Positions 17,944 to 26,244 of a DNA stretch of 64,000 bases are shown here, one piece after another. Below the pieces are notes generated by a model that made no database searches, was not told the DNA's origin, and saw only the letters and a program-made list of their open reading frames with translations. The position numbers and the translations under genes were made by a program. The stretch comes from DATDIC01 sp963777625. Lineage in GTDB: Bacteria > Pseudomonadota > Alphaproteobacteria > Acetobacterales > Acetobacteraceae. The first letter of the stretch is position 1; every line of letters starts with the position of its first letter. The DNA lies in the NCBI GenBank assembly GCA_963777625.1, contig CAVZRO010000001.1, forward strand, positions 248,001 to 312,000. Reading direction: 5' to 3'.

Positions 17944-19455
17944 ATGGACACCATCGCCGCGACCGATCCCGCCGCGCTGTTCGAGCTGGGTAATTCGCTA
18001 CTGGAGCGCGGACGGATAGAAGCGGCGATCGAGGCGTTCCGAAGTTGCCTGGCCGCGGCGCCGGACCATGCGGGCACCCACTACAATCTGGGCAACTGCC
18101 TGGCGCGGGCGGGGCGCCCGGTGGAGGCGATCGAGGCCTATCTCGCCTGTGTCCGCAAAATGCCGGAGTTCGGGCCGGGCTACGTCAACCTGGCCGACAC
18201 GCTGCGTCGGCTGGGGCTGCTGGATCAGGCGCGGTGGGCCGCGGAAACCGGGCTGGCGCTGCTGCCGGAGACGGCGACGGCAGCAACATGCCTCGCCAGC
18301 GTGCTGCACGACATGGCGCATTACGAGCAGGCGGCGGAGTTGTACCGGCAGGCATTGGCGCGGGAGCCAGGCGCCGGAGCCTTCACCAGTTTGGGCAACA
18401 CGTTGCGGGCGATGGGCCGGCTGGAGGAGGCGCTGGCAGCACACGAAAGCGCGGTATCGGCAGCACCGGGAGATGCCGAAGCGCGGTTCAACCGGGCGCT
18501 GACCCTGCTGGCCGCCGGGAAGTATCCGCTCGGCTTCGTCGAGTATGAGTGGCGCTGGCAGCGGACCGAATATCGGGCGCGCGCGCCCGGCAAATGGTGG
18601 CGGGGCGAGGTACCGGACGGACGGACCATCCTGCTGCATGCCGAGCAGGGGCTAGGGGACACGCTGCAGTTCGTGCGCTACGCACCCCTGGTCGCCGGGC
18701 TAGGCGCCCGGGTGGTGATGGAGGTGCAGCCGGAGTTGGTTCGCCTGGTCGCTGCGATGCGGGGCATCGCCGAGGTGGTCCCGTCTGGGCAGACGCTGCC
18801 ACCGTTCGATATGCAGTGCCCGCTGCTCAGCCTGCCCCGGGTGTTCGGCACCCGGCTGGAAACCGTCCCGGCCACCGTGCCGTACCTGCCGGCCCATCCG
18901 GACATGGTCGCGACCTGGGGCTCACAGCTGCCACGTGATGGGGCGCTGCGGGTCGGCATCTGCTGGGCAGGAGCTGCGCACCTGGACGACGTCGGCGCCC
19001 GGCTGATCGACCGGCGCCGCTCGATCGGGCTGTGCGCGCTAGCCCCGCTGGCCGGGATAGGCGGGGTGCAATGGGTGAGTTTGCAGAAGTCCGCGGCGGG
19101 CGGGAACCCGGCGCAGCTCGCCGGTTTCGACATGCTGGATGTAATGGACGGGGTGGACGATTTCGCCGACGCGGCGGCGCTGGTGGCAAACCTGGACCTG
19201 GTGATTTCAGTGGATACTGCGGTGGCGCACCTGGCGGGGGCGCTAGGGCGTCCGGTGTGGATGCTGTCGCGTTACGACGGATGCTGGCGCTGGCTGCATG
19301 GGCGCGATGACACCCCGTGGTACCCCACGATGCGAATCTATACCCAGGAACGGCCGCTGGATTGGAACGGCGTAGTGGCACGGGTGCGCCGCGACCTGCT
19401 CGCACTGGCTGCAACCCGGGACACCGGTCGAGAGATTGTCAGGGCAGTCGGATAA
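17944..19455 (+). CDS. TPR protein with C-terminal GT9/heptosyltransferase-like domain
   Basis: The 503-residue protein starts at ATG 17944, preceded by a GAGGA site. Residues about 8-190 form five to six TPR units (for example HYNLGNCLARAGRPVEAIEA and SLGNTLRAMGRLEEALAAHE). The C-terminal half has a Rossmann-like glycosyltransferase-9 pattern: LLHAEQGLGDTLQFVRYAPL, then RVGICWAGAA, then SVDTAVAHLAGALGRPVW and the conserved tail RYDGCWRWLHGRDDTPWYP. Proteins of this architecture are common in alphaproteobacteria and are linked by annotation to glycosylation of proteins or surface polymers. No signal peptide is seen, so it acts in the cytosol. It stands alone as a transcription unit. Confidence 0.88.
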   Translation: MDTIAATDPAALFELGNSLLERGRIEAAIEAFRSCLAAAPDHAGTHYNLGNCLARAGRPVEAIEAYLACVRKMPEFGPGYVNLADTLRRLGLLDQARWAAETGLALLPETATAATCLASVLHDMAHYEQAAELYRQALAREPGAGAFTSLGNTLRAMGRLEEALAAHESAVSAAPGDAEARFNRALTLLAAGKYPLGFVEYEWRWQRTEYRARAPGKWWRGEVPDGRTILLHAEQGLGDTLQFVRYAPLVAGLGARVVMEVQPELVRLVAAMRGIAEVVPSGQTLPPFDMQCPLLSLPRVFGTRLETVPATVPYLPAHPDMVATWGSQLPRDGALRVGICWAGAAHLDDVGARLIDRRRSIGLCALAPLAGIGGVQWVSLQKSAAGGNPAQLAGFDMLDVMDGVDDFADAAALVANLDLVISVDTAVAHLAGALGRPVWMLSRYDGCWRWLHGRDDTPWYPTMRIYTQERPLDWNGVVARVRRDLLALAATRDTGREIVRAVG

Positions 19456-19507
19456 AACATCGCCGCCGCTCTCCGAGTGCACCAGCGCCGGTGGAGCGCC
19501 GGCCCGA

Positions 19508-20359
19508 TCACATGCACAGGCGTGCGGCCGCCTCCTCCATTGCCGTCAGAATCGTGTCGAACCGCGCCTTCAACTCGGCCCGCCACTCGGCGTCAGCAGG
19601 TGTGAACACATAAAGTTCGCCCGCGCGGATCGCACTCAACACTTGCGCCGCGACATCCATGGCGTCGACGCCTGATAGGCCGAGTTCTGCTTGCCGGGCT
19701 GCCAGTCTGCCCGCTTGGCTTGACGGGTCCGGCATCCGCGCCGGGCCATAACGCGCTGGCCGGTTGCGCGCACTCTCGGAGATGCGGGTCCGCACAAAAC
19801 CGGGGCAGAGCACGGTCACCCCAATCCCAAGCTGCGCGACCTGCTTCGCCAGCCCCTCGGACACATTGACCACTGCGAATTTGCTGGCCGAGTAGGGGCT
19901 GAGCCCGAGCCCGCTGTTCAGTCCTGCCATGGAGGCGGTGTTGACGATGTGCCCGCCCTCGCCGTGGGCGCGGATGTGCGGCAGGAAAGTCCGGATCCCG
20001 TGGAGGACTCCCATGAGATTGACATCGAGCACCCACCGCCAGGTCTCGAGCGAGATGTCGTCGATGCCGCTGCCTCCGGCGACGCCGGCGTTGTTGCAGA
20101 CCACGTGGACGTTCCCGAACGCTTCGTACGATGCCTCAGCCGCGCGCTCGACGCTTGTGGGATCGGCGACGTCACAGGCAATACCGCGCACGTCCAGTCC
20201 ACGCTCCTGCAGCTCTTCGACGGCGACGGCCAATGTGTCCGCCTCGATGTCCGCGAGCATCACCTTCATGTCCGCTTCCGCGAAGGCTCGGCCGAGCGCT
20301 AACCCGATGCCGCTCGCTCCGCCCGTCACGAAGGCCGTTTTGCCGGCAAGGTCGCGCAT
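19508..20359 (-). CDS. short-chain dehydrogenase/reductase (SDR)
   Basis: The 283-residue oxidoreductase starts at ATG 20359 behind a GGGAG; a 30-residue upstream extension is not family-like. The NAD(P)-binding TGGASGIG (12-19), VCNNAGVAGG, the catalytic Ser in NTASMAGL, and Tyr/Lys in YSASK are all present. This is a classical SDR. A C-terminal extension (about 225-283) holds SQAGRLAARQAELGLSGVDA and the VAAQVLSAIRAGELYVF segment, which is seen in alphaproteobacterial SDRs annotated only by family. The substrate is unknown. It is convergent with the TPR/GT9 gene. Confidence 0.9.
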   Translation of the reverse strand: MRDLAGKTAFVTGGASGIGLALGRAFAEADMKVMLADIEADTLAVAVEELQERGLDVRGIACDVADPTSVERAAEASYEAFGNVHVVCNNAGVAGGSGIDDISLETWRWVLDVNLMGVLHGIRTFLPHIRAHGEGGHIVNTASMAGLNSGLGLSPYSASKFAVVNVSEGLAKQVAQLGIGVTVLCPGFVRTRISESARNRPARYGPARMPDPSSQAGRLAARQAELGLSGVDAMDVAAQVLSAIRAGELYVFTPADAEWRAELKARFDTILTAMEEAAARLCM

Positions 20360-20496
20360 GACGCTCCCTACCACCACGCCGCAGCGCCGGCCATTGAAGG
20401 CTGGTTTTCCGACTGATCGCTGACCGGCGGACGGCCCGCCGGCCGTCAACCTGTTAGCTGATCTCTGCGATCACGGCGGCGAACGACGAGACTGGA

Positions 20497-21378
20497 TCAC
20501 GATGCTTCGACGCTCCAGAATCGCGGCTCGGGAAGTCCGATCTCGCCGGGCTGAAGCGAAAAGACGCCGCCGGAAAGCGGGGCACGGGCAAGGGTCGCTT
20601 CGTCCAGGCCGGTACGGGCGGAGGTAACGAACAACGTATCGAGACCGGCTCCTCCGAACACGAGGCAGGTAGGGCGGGGGACCGGCAGACGGATGCTGCG
20701 GTCGAGCGAGCCGTCAGGGCGAAAACGCGAAATACGCCAGCCGTCCCAGTGCGCGACCCACAAAGCACCCTCGGCATCGATAGTGGCGCCGTCAGGATGA
20801 CCGTCGCCCGCAGGCACGCTGGCGAACGGACGCTCTGCGGACAGGGCGCCGGTGGCGGCATCCAGAGCGAAAGCGCGGATGCAATTGGTCGGCGTGTCGG
20901 TGAAATACAGCGTCCCGCCGTCGGGGCTGAAAGCGGTGCAGTTGGGCACCTCGATCCCGCTAAGCACCGGCGCGGCCTCGGTATGGGTGCAGCGATAGAG
21001 GGTCCCGCGCGGACCTCCAGCGCTGCGGCGCATCGAGCCCACCCACAGCCGGCCCTGATGATCGCAACGGCCGTCGTTCAGACGCGTGCGCGGTTCGTCT
21101 GCTTCGATCGGCAGAAACCGGTCGAGCGCTCCGGTCTGGGGATCGAACCACGCCAGCCCGGAGGCCAGCGCAACCACAACGCGGTGGTCTTGGCAAAGCG
21201 CCAGGCAGCCGATCGGTTCCGGCATCGGCCAGACCCGGTCGGTGCCGCTCGCCGGGTCGAAACGGTGCAGGGCCGGGGCGTTGATATCAACCCAGAACAG
21301 GGCCTGCGTGCGGTCGCACCACACCGCCCCCTCGCCCAGCGACGCACGCGCATCCAGGACGCAGACGGGCTGGGTCAC
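20497..21378 (-). CDS. SMP-30/gluconolactonase/LRE family lactonase
   Basis: The 293-residue six-bladed propeller keeps the metal ligands of the family: Glu16 in SLGEGAVW, Asn in RTRLNDGRCD and Asp in GDGHPDGATID. The conserved FSPDGGTLYFTDTP strand is also present. Such enzymes open sugar lactones such as glucono-, galactono- or aldaro-lactones. The gene's start overlaps the stop of an upstream uronate-dehydrogenase-like gene by ATGA (21375-21378). That coupling suits a two-step oxidation, dehydrogenase then lactonase, acting on a sugar or uronate. The true sugar is not shown by the sequence. Confidence 0.88.
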   Translation of the reverse strand: MTQPVCVLDARASLGEGAVWCDRTQALFWVDINAPALHRFDPASGTDRVWPMPEPIGCLALCQDHRVVVALASGLAWFDPQTGALDRFLPIEADEPRTRLNDGRCDHQGRLWVGSMRRSAGGPRGTLYRCTHTEAAPVLSGIEVPNCTAFSPDGGTLYFTDTPTNCIRAFALDAATGALSAERPFASVPAGDGHPDGATIDAEGALWVAHWDGWRISRFRPDGSLDRSIRLPVPRPTCLVFGGAGLDTLFVTSARTGLDEATLARAPLSGGVFSLQPGEIGLPEPRFWSVEAS

Positions 21379-22187
21379 CAGCGGCGGTCCTGAATGAATG
21401 TCTCGGTCGCTTCCACCAGCCGGCGGGCGTGGCGGGCGGTTTCGCTCTGCGCGGCCTCATCCGGGCCCGGCCGCGGCGCAGCGTGATCGAGCGGCACGTA
21501 GCCGATCGCCTTGCGGGTCGGCTCCAGGTCCCAGCGCATGCCGTCGTTCCGTGACATCAGGTTCAGCACGGCAAAGGGCAACTCGGGCGGGGCGGTAACC
21601 GCCTTCTCGAACCCCTGGCACAGATCGCGATCGGACAGCCACATCTCCTGGCCCCAGAGTCCCCAGCCCATGTGCTGGCCGGGCTGGTTCTCGCCCCGCT
21701 GGCAGTAGCCGATGCGAAAGCAGATGACGGACAGGCCCCAGCGCTCGCTGTAGGAGCGGCCGAGCCGCTCGCCGACCAGCTTCGAAATGCCGTACGGGTT
21801 GACCGGATACGGAATCGTCTCCGGTGTCAGCTTCGCCTCCTCGAACCGGTGCCCGGCGACCGCCCAGTTGGAGCTGGCAAAGATCAGACGTCGGGCCTGC
21901 TGACGGGCGGCAGCCTCGAACACGTTCAGGGTAAGGTCGAAATTGAGCCGGATGGTCCGTTCCCAACTCGCCCGCGGGCTGGGATCCGCCGCCAGATGGA
22001 TGACCGCGTCCGCGTTATGGAACTGCTCCGCCCATGAGTCGCTCCATGTAGCAAGGTCGGCCGCCTGCACGGCCGGGTCGGGTGCCTGTGCATCGAGCAG
22101 CCGGAGCGTCCAGCCAAGTGCGGAGAAATGCTGCCGGAGCTTGGTGCCGATATTGCCGGCGGCGCCGGTGATCACGACTGTGGTCAT
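21375..22187 (-). CDS. NAD-dependent epimerase/dehydratase-family protein, uronate-dehydrogenase-like
   Basis: The 270-residue extended SDR has TGAAGNIG at the N-terminus, VIHLAADPSP, FASSNWAVAG and the catalytic Tyr/Lys in NPYGISKLVGE. The FASSN and RIGYC segments and the short length resemble bacterial uronate dehydrogenase (Udh), which oxidises hexuronates to aldaro-lactones with NAD+. The next gene encodes a matching lactonase and is translationally coupled. I therefore prefer a uronate or sugar dehydrogenase over a nucleotide-sugar epimerase, with moderate certainty. It is first in the pair and divergent from the VOC gene. Confidence 0.82.
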   Translation of the reverse strand: MTTVVITGAAGNIGTKLRQHFSALGWTLRLLDAQAPDPAVQAADLATWSDSWAEQFHNADAVIHLAADPSPRASWERTIRLNFDLTLNVFEAAARQQARRLIFASSNWAVAGHRFEEAKLTPETIPYPVNPYGISKLVGERLGRSYSERWGLSVICFRIGYCQRGENQPGQHMGWGLWGQEMWLSDRDLCQGFEKAVTAPPELPFAVLNLMSRNDGMRWDLEPTRKAIGYVPLDHAAPRPGPDEAAQSETARHARRLVEATETFIQDRRW

Positions 22188-22275
22188 GCGGAATGGGTCC
22201 CCGGAATGGCGGGCGGAGGTTAGGGCACGGGGCGCGGGGTGGCTACCGGGTGCACAAACAGGAGAGGAGGTCAGG

Positions 22276-22705
22276 ATGGTACGAGTTGTCGGGATCGATC
22301 ACCTGGTGATCCGGGTGAGCGACTATGCAAAGTCGAAGGAATTCTACGGACGCCTGTTCGAGTTCCTGGGATTCGAGGTGTCCGACGAGTACCGAGGACG
22401 CAATCGGCTGGACCAACGGGAAGACCCGGTTCTGGATCGGGCCGGCGGACGACGAAGGCCGCAAGCACAAGCACCGTATCGGCAATATCGGCTTTCACCA
22501 TTACGCTTTCGAGCTTCGCAGCCGCAAGGACGTGGACGAGTTGCAGGCCTTCCTCAAAGAAATGGGAGCCGCCATCGTCGATCCCGCGGGGGAGTACTAC
22601 GATGACTACTACGCTGTATTCTTCACCGACCCGGACGGGCTGAAGCTGGAAGGGATGAAATACGGCGAACGGGCGAAGCGGACGCGCGGACACGCCGACG
22701 GGTGA
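22276..22705 (+). pseudogene. VOC (glyoxalase/bleomycin-resistance) family protein, frameshifted
   Basis: A strong ribosome site (GGAGAGGAGG, 22261-22270) precedes ATG 22276 and MVRVVGIDHLVIRVSDYAKS. The family sequence continues to VSDEY near 22392 and then resumes one frame over as EDAIGWTNGKTRFWIGPADD to the stop at 22705. Removing one C at 22392-22393 restores a 142-residue protein. The metal-site residues are visible: His in GIDHLV, His in GNIGFHHYAF and Glu in GLKLEGMKYG. VOC proteins are metal-dependent lyases, isomerases or dioxygenases. The single extra base may be a sequencing error, since both halves look well preserved. Confidence 0.8.
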
Positions 22706-22828
22706 CGCCATACGCCGGTTTCCCAGGCTGAAGTTCGCTTGATCGGAACGGCCGCGCGCGTCATGGTCGGGCGGTCATCCGGGACGAGTCTGGTGGTGGA
22801 TCCTACGCCCAGCGGGCGCCGCGCCGAC

Positions 22829-23251
22829 ATGCCGAACGAGCCGACACAGGCGCGCCGGTTCGGCAAGGCACGTTCCGCGCAATCGAGCGCGCTCCTGGAA
22901 GATTACGTGGAACTGATCTCCGATCTGCTCGCCAGCGAAGGGGAGGCGCGGCCGACCGATATCGCGCGGCGGCTCGGGGTATCGCATGCCACCGCGATCA
23001 AAACGATCGGCCGCCTGAAGCGGGAAGGGCTGGCAGTCGCCAAGCCGTATCGCGGGGTGTTCCTGACCAGCCCTGGCGAAAGCCTCGCAGAGCGGGTGCG
23101 GGCACGCCACCGGCTGGTGGTCGATATATTGCTCGCGCTGGGCGTTCCGGTGGAAGCGGCGGAGCAGGACGCCGAGGGGATCGAGCACCATGTCTCCGAC
23201 GCCACGCTCGCGGCGTTCGGGCGGTTCCTGCGGCAGCGCGAACGCGGATGA
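22829..23251 (+). CDS. mntR: manganese-binding transcriptional regulator MntR (DtxR family)
   Basis: From ATG 22829 the product has 140 residues; an upstream in-frame ATG (22739) would add 30 residues unlike the family. The winged helix (ARPTDIARRLGVSHATAIKTI) is followed by LVVDILLALGVPVEAAEQDA and the metal/dimer motif EGIEHHVSD, which is diagnostic of DtxR/MntR proteins. MntR senses Mn2+ and typically represses manganese uptake genes. No mntH or mntABC gene lies next to it; the next genes are a small zinc-ribbon protein and an MFS carrier. The start could also be 22763. Confidence 0.85.
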   Translation: MPNEPTQARRFGKARSAQSSALLEDYVELISDLLASEGEARPTDIARRLGVSHATAIKTIGRLKREGLAVAKPYRGVFLTSPGESLAERVRARHRLVVDILLALGVPVEAAEQDAEGIEHHVSDATLAAFGRFLRQRERG

Positions 23252-23341
23252 CAGCACATCTCATCTGGGTTGCACAAAGATAACCGCGGAGAGATAAAAC
23301 CCCACCGGCGGCGTCATCGCCGGCCGGAGGTGCGGAGTCCT

Positions 23342-23608
23342 ATGCGTTATCTGCCGTTAGCGTTCATTCGCGGCTCTGAGTTGGGACGAGCGATCCGCGC
23401 GGCATCGGCGGATCCGCAGCGGAGAGCCCTGTGCACCACCTGCGGCGGGCCGGTGCAGATCCGCCCGGACCGGGCCGCGCAAACAGTACGTTGCCCCCAT
23501 TGCTGGCGCCGGCAGAATATAACCGCCGATACGGCTGCTCCGTGGCGGCTGTCGGAGAGTGCGGTGATGGCGCTGCGACGCACCCGGAGCTGGGCACGGC
23601 GCCTCTGA
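23342..23608 (+). CDS. small putative zinc-ribbon protein
   Basis: The 88-residue product starts at ATG 23342 after a GGAGG/CGGAG-rich stretch. Its middle contains two cysteine pairs, LCTTCGGP and VRCPHCWRRQ, spaced by about 20 residues, the layout of a rubredoxin/zinc-ribbon knuckle. I recognise no named family. It sits between mntR and an MFS gene on the same strand. It could be a nucleic-acid or protein-binding module; the evidence is the Cys pattern and the ribosome site only. Confidence 0.55.
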   Translation: MRYLPLAFIRGSELGRAIRAASADPQRRALCTTCGGPVQIRPDRAAQTVRCPHCWRRQNITADTAAPWRLSESAVMALRRTRSWARRL

Positions 23609-23635
23609 GCGGTTTCTGCGCCGCGGAGCACGACA

Positions 23636-24829
23636 ATGAGCGCCCGGGTCGGGAGTCCGGCCACCATCGGCAGTCTTCCCCGCCGGCAGGGGCTGGCGTT
23701 CCTGAGCCTGTTCTTCGTTCCGGCTCTGTCACAGGCAATTCTGCTGACCGTGGTCCCGCTGGAGGCGCTGCACCTGCTGGGCGACGCGCGAGCGGTAACA
23801 TTGGTCTATGTCGGCGCTGGCCTGGTCGCGGTGGCGGGGCGGTTCAGCGTTCCGTTTCTGGTGCGGCTGATTCGCCGGCGATTCGTGTTCACCCTGGGCA
23901 CGGTCGCGTTGGCAGCCAGTTGTGCGCTGCTGGCGAGCAACCGGTTGCCAGGCTTGGCGGTCGGGATCGCGCTGAGCACGTTCGCCTTTGCCTGCATCGA
24001 GATCACCAGCCAGCTTTATCTCCTCGACCGTATCTCGCGACAGGCGCTGCGGCATTTCGAGCCGATGCGTATCTTCGCCCTCGCCGGCCCGTGGACGTTG
24101 GGACCATGGTTCGGCGTGTATTTGCAGCAGACGGTGTCGTTCGCGGCACCGTTCGTGGTGGCGAGCGGCGCCGCGGCGGTGCTTCTGGTGGTGTTCTGGT
24201 CGCTGCGCCCGGGGGAGAACGCATTGCTGGCCGCGTCCCGGCGACCGCCCCCGACGCTGGCACGGTACCTGCGCCGGTTCTTCGCGCAACCTCGGCTGCG
24301 GCTGGCCTGGGGGCTGGCGGCGGCGCGCTCGTCGTGGTGGAGCATGTTCTACGTGTATACGCCGATCTACGCGGTGACTTCGGGTCTGGGCGCCGAAACC
24401 GGCGGCATATTGGCGTCGATTGGAAGCGGATGGATCTGGCTGGTGCCCTTATGGGGCTGGCTGGGGCGCCGTTACGGATTGCGTCGGCTGCTGCAAGTGG
24501 GATACGCCGCGGCGGGCGTGCTGAGCCTGTGCACGGCGCTGGCATTCGGCGTTCCGTGGCTGGGCGCCACGCTGCTGGTGCTGGCGGCGCTGGGGACCGA
24601 AACGATCGATGGCGCCGGGAACCTGCTGTTCCTGCGCGCGGTGCACTCATACGAACGGTCGGAGATGACGACCGTCTTCGTGAGCTTCCGGGACGTGGCG
24701 CAGCTTGGTCCACCGGCGGTGTGCTCGGTGCTGCTGTCGGTGTTCAGTCTGCCGTCCGTGTTTGTCGCCGCCGGCGCGATGATGATCGGGTCGTCGGTGC
24801 TGTCGCGGCATATCCCACGGCGGCTGTGA
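23636..24829 (+). CDS. MFS transporter
   Basis: The 397-residue protein has 12 predicted TM helices in two six-helix halves joined by a loop near residues 195-215 (SRRPPPTLARYLRRFFAQPR). The loop 2-3 motif is degenerate (GRFSVPFLVRLIRRRF), but the loop 8-9 region keeps GWLGRRYGLRRLL. The length and pattern suit a drug- or metabolite-exporting MFS protein. It begins 27 bp after the small zinc-ribbon gene and may be co-transcribed with it. The substrate is unknown. Confidence 0.85.
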   Translation: MSARVGSPATIGSLPRRQGLAFLSLFFVPALSQAILLTVVPLEALHLLGDARAVTLVYVGAGLVAVAGRFSVPFLVRLIRRRFVFTLGTVALAASCALLASNRLPGLAVGIALSTFAFACIEITSQLYLLDRISRQALRHFEPMRIFALAGPWTLGPWFGVYLQQTVSFAAPFVVASGAAAVLLVVFWSLRPGENALLAASRRPPPTLARYLRRFFAQPRLRLAWGLAAARSSWWSMFYVYTPIYAVTSGLGAETGGILASIGSGWIWLVPLWGWLGRRYGLRRLLQVGYAAAGVLSLCTALAFGVPWLGATLLVLAALGTETIDGAGNLLFLRAVHSYERSEMTTVFVSFRDVAQLGPPAVCSVLLSVFSLPSVFVAAGAMMIGSSVLSRHIPRRL

Positions 24830-24967
24830 CGCTGCGCGTGGGGTAGCAATGCGCCTGACCCACCCTGCATCACCGGCGGATCAGCCTATTCTCCCGCCGG
24901 CGCTCGACTTCCTAAGACGGGCGAAATGCCGGGATCCCGGTCCCCGCCGATGCGGACCCCACCGCCT

Positions 24968-25922
24968 TCAAGCGCGGCGTCGCCGAACCAGCGCCAGACC
25001 GGCGAGACCGGAGCCTAGCAGTACCAGCGTTGCCGGCTCCGGCACGCCGGTGACGAAGCCGATCGTGTTACCCGCCCGGTTCGCGTAGAATCCGACAATG
25101 TGGCCGGTATCGTTTATGCCGTTGGCAACAACCGCAGTCGAGCCGAACGGATCAAGGGTTGTGAAGACCCCGCCATTATCGAGGAATCCATACGAATTGC
25201 CGTTCCCGGCCACATAGGTCCCGACGATCTCGTTGAGATCGTTGATCCCGAGTGCCTGGGTCGAGATCGATCCAGGCGCCTGAAACGGGGTGGCGGTCCC
25301 GCCAACATCCTCGAAAGCGGAGAAATCACCAGTCATATCGGTACTGATAGAATCCAACCACGGTCCCGCCGTCGTTTACACCTGTTGCCTGGCTGTTGAA
25401 GTTGGCCGGCAGAAGCCCGTTGATGTCGGTATAGGCACCACCCGCCAGGGAGAACGCCATCTGCAACGTGGCACCCGTTACGTCTGTAGAGGAATAGCCG
25501 GCGATCTCGGTGCCGTTCTGATTGATCCCGAGAAGCTGGTTGAAGGCCGTGCCGGGCCGATCGACAGTGGTGAATGCTCCACCAGCAGGCTTGTAGAAGC
25601 CGTGGTTGCTCCCGTCACCATTGACGTAGAAGCCGACAGTGTCGCCGGCGCCGTCGATGCCGATGACCTGCGTCCCGCCGACCGCTCCGGGAAAGTTCTC
25701 GCGCGTGAAGCTGCCCGCTGTGAACGGCCTCGCGACCTGGAATCCGTTGAAGATGCTCGCATTCCCATAGCCGACCACGACCCCGGAACCATTGATCCCG
25801 AGCGCCTGGGTGAAGGTCGGGTTCAATGGATCGACGAGGTTGAGGAACGATGTTGCATGCGCGCTGCCGCCCACGACCGATAGCAACGCCACGCAACCGA
25901 GCGCAGTGGAACGTCTGCCCAT
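24968..25922 (-). pseudogene. PEP-CTERM protein with HAF-type repeats, frameshifted
   Basis: The start MGRRSTALGCVALLSVVGGS (ATG 25922, GGGAGA upstream) is a signal peptide. Six repeats of the HAF type follow, with cores such as ALGINGSGVVVGYG, VIGIDGAGDTVGFY, LLGINQNGTEIAGY, ATGVNDGGTVVGFY, ALGINDLNEIVGTY and ANGINDTGHIVGFY. The tail VPEPATLVLLGSGLAGLAL plus an Arg cluster is a PEP-CTERM sorting signal, cut by an exosortase for export to the cell surface. After the fourth repeat the frame moves by one base near 25330-25350. The total length (955 bp) implies one surplus base. Repeats on both sides are equally well kept, so a sequencing error is plausible. Confidence 0.82.
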
Positions 25923-26244
25923 GTCTTGCTTCTCCCGCCAGATGACGACGTATTCGAGAATAAAACGTGACAAATGACTTTGCCGGTGAAGCGACACACC
26001 AGCACGCCTCTGCCGCGCGATGCAGCAGGGTTCGCGATGCTGTTATTTCCGTGCCGCTAGATTTGCCTTGAGGCTGTGGTGCCCCGGAGGCGGGTACCTT
26101 ACCGTTTCCGTATCGTCTGTTAGCGTTTCCGAAAAGGTAAGTACATCCGTAAGCAGGCGGAATCGAGCAAAGTTTGCATTTCGGTAATCACGTTCGCGCG
26201 ATCCGCCCCCGCTCTCCAGGCGGCTCCAGGCACATGGCGAATGC
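25923..26244. other. 322-bp intergenic region upstream of the PEP-CTERM gene
   Basis: The region lies between the MFS stop (26245) and the PEP-CTERM gene start. It is less GC-rich than its neighbours. It holds a hairpin with a bulge (26094-26144) and an 8-bp direct repeat CGTTTCCG at 26103 and 26124, exactly 21 bp apart. No gene is seen. Confidence 0.5.
26094..26144. repeat. stem-loop with paired direct repeats
   Basis: GTAC plus TTACCGTTTC (26094-26108, one bulged C) pairs with GAAAAGGTAAGTAC (26131-26144), with one mismatch and a 22-base loop. Within it CGTTTCCG occurs twice, two helical turns apart. The structure could act as an operator for the leftward PEP-CTERM gene about 180 bp away or as a weak terminator for the MFS gene; no T-run supports the latter. 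Confidence 0.45.
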
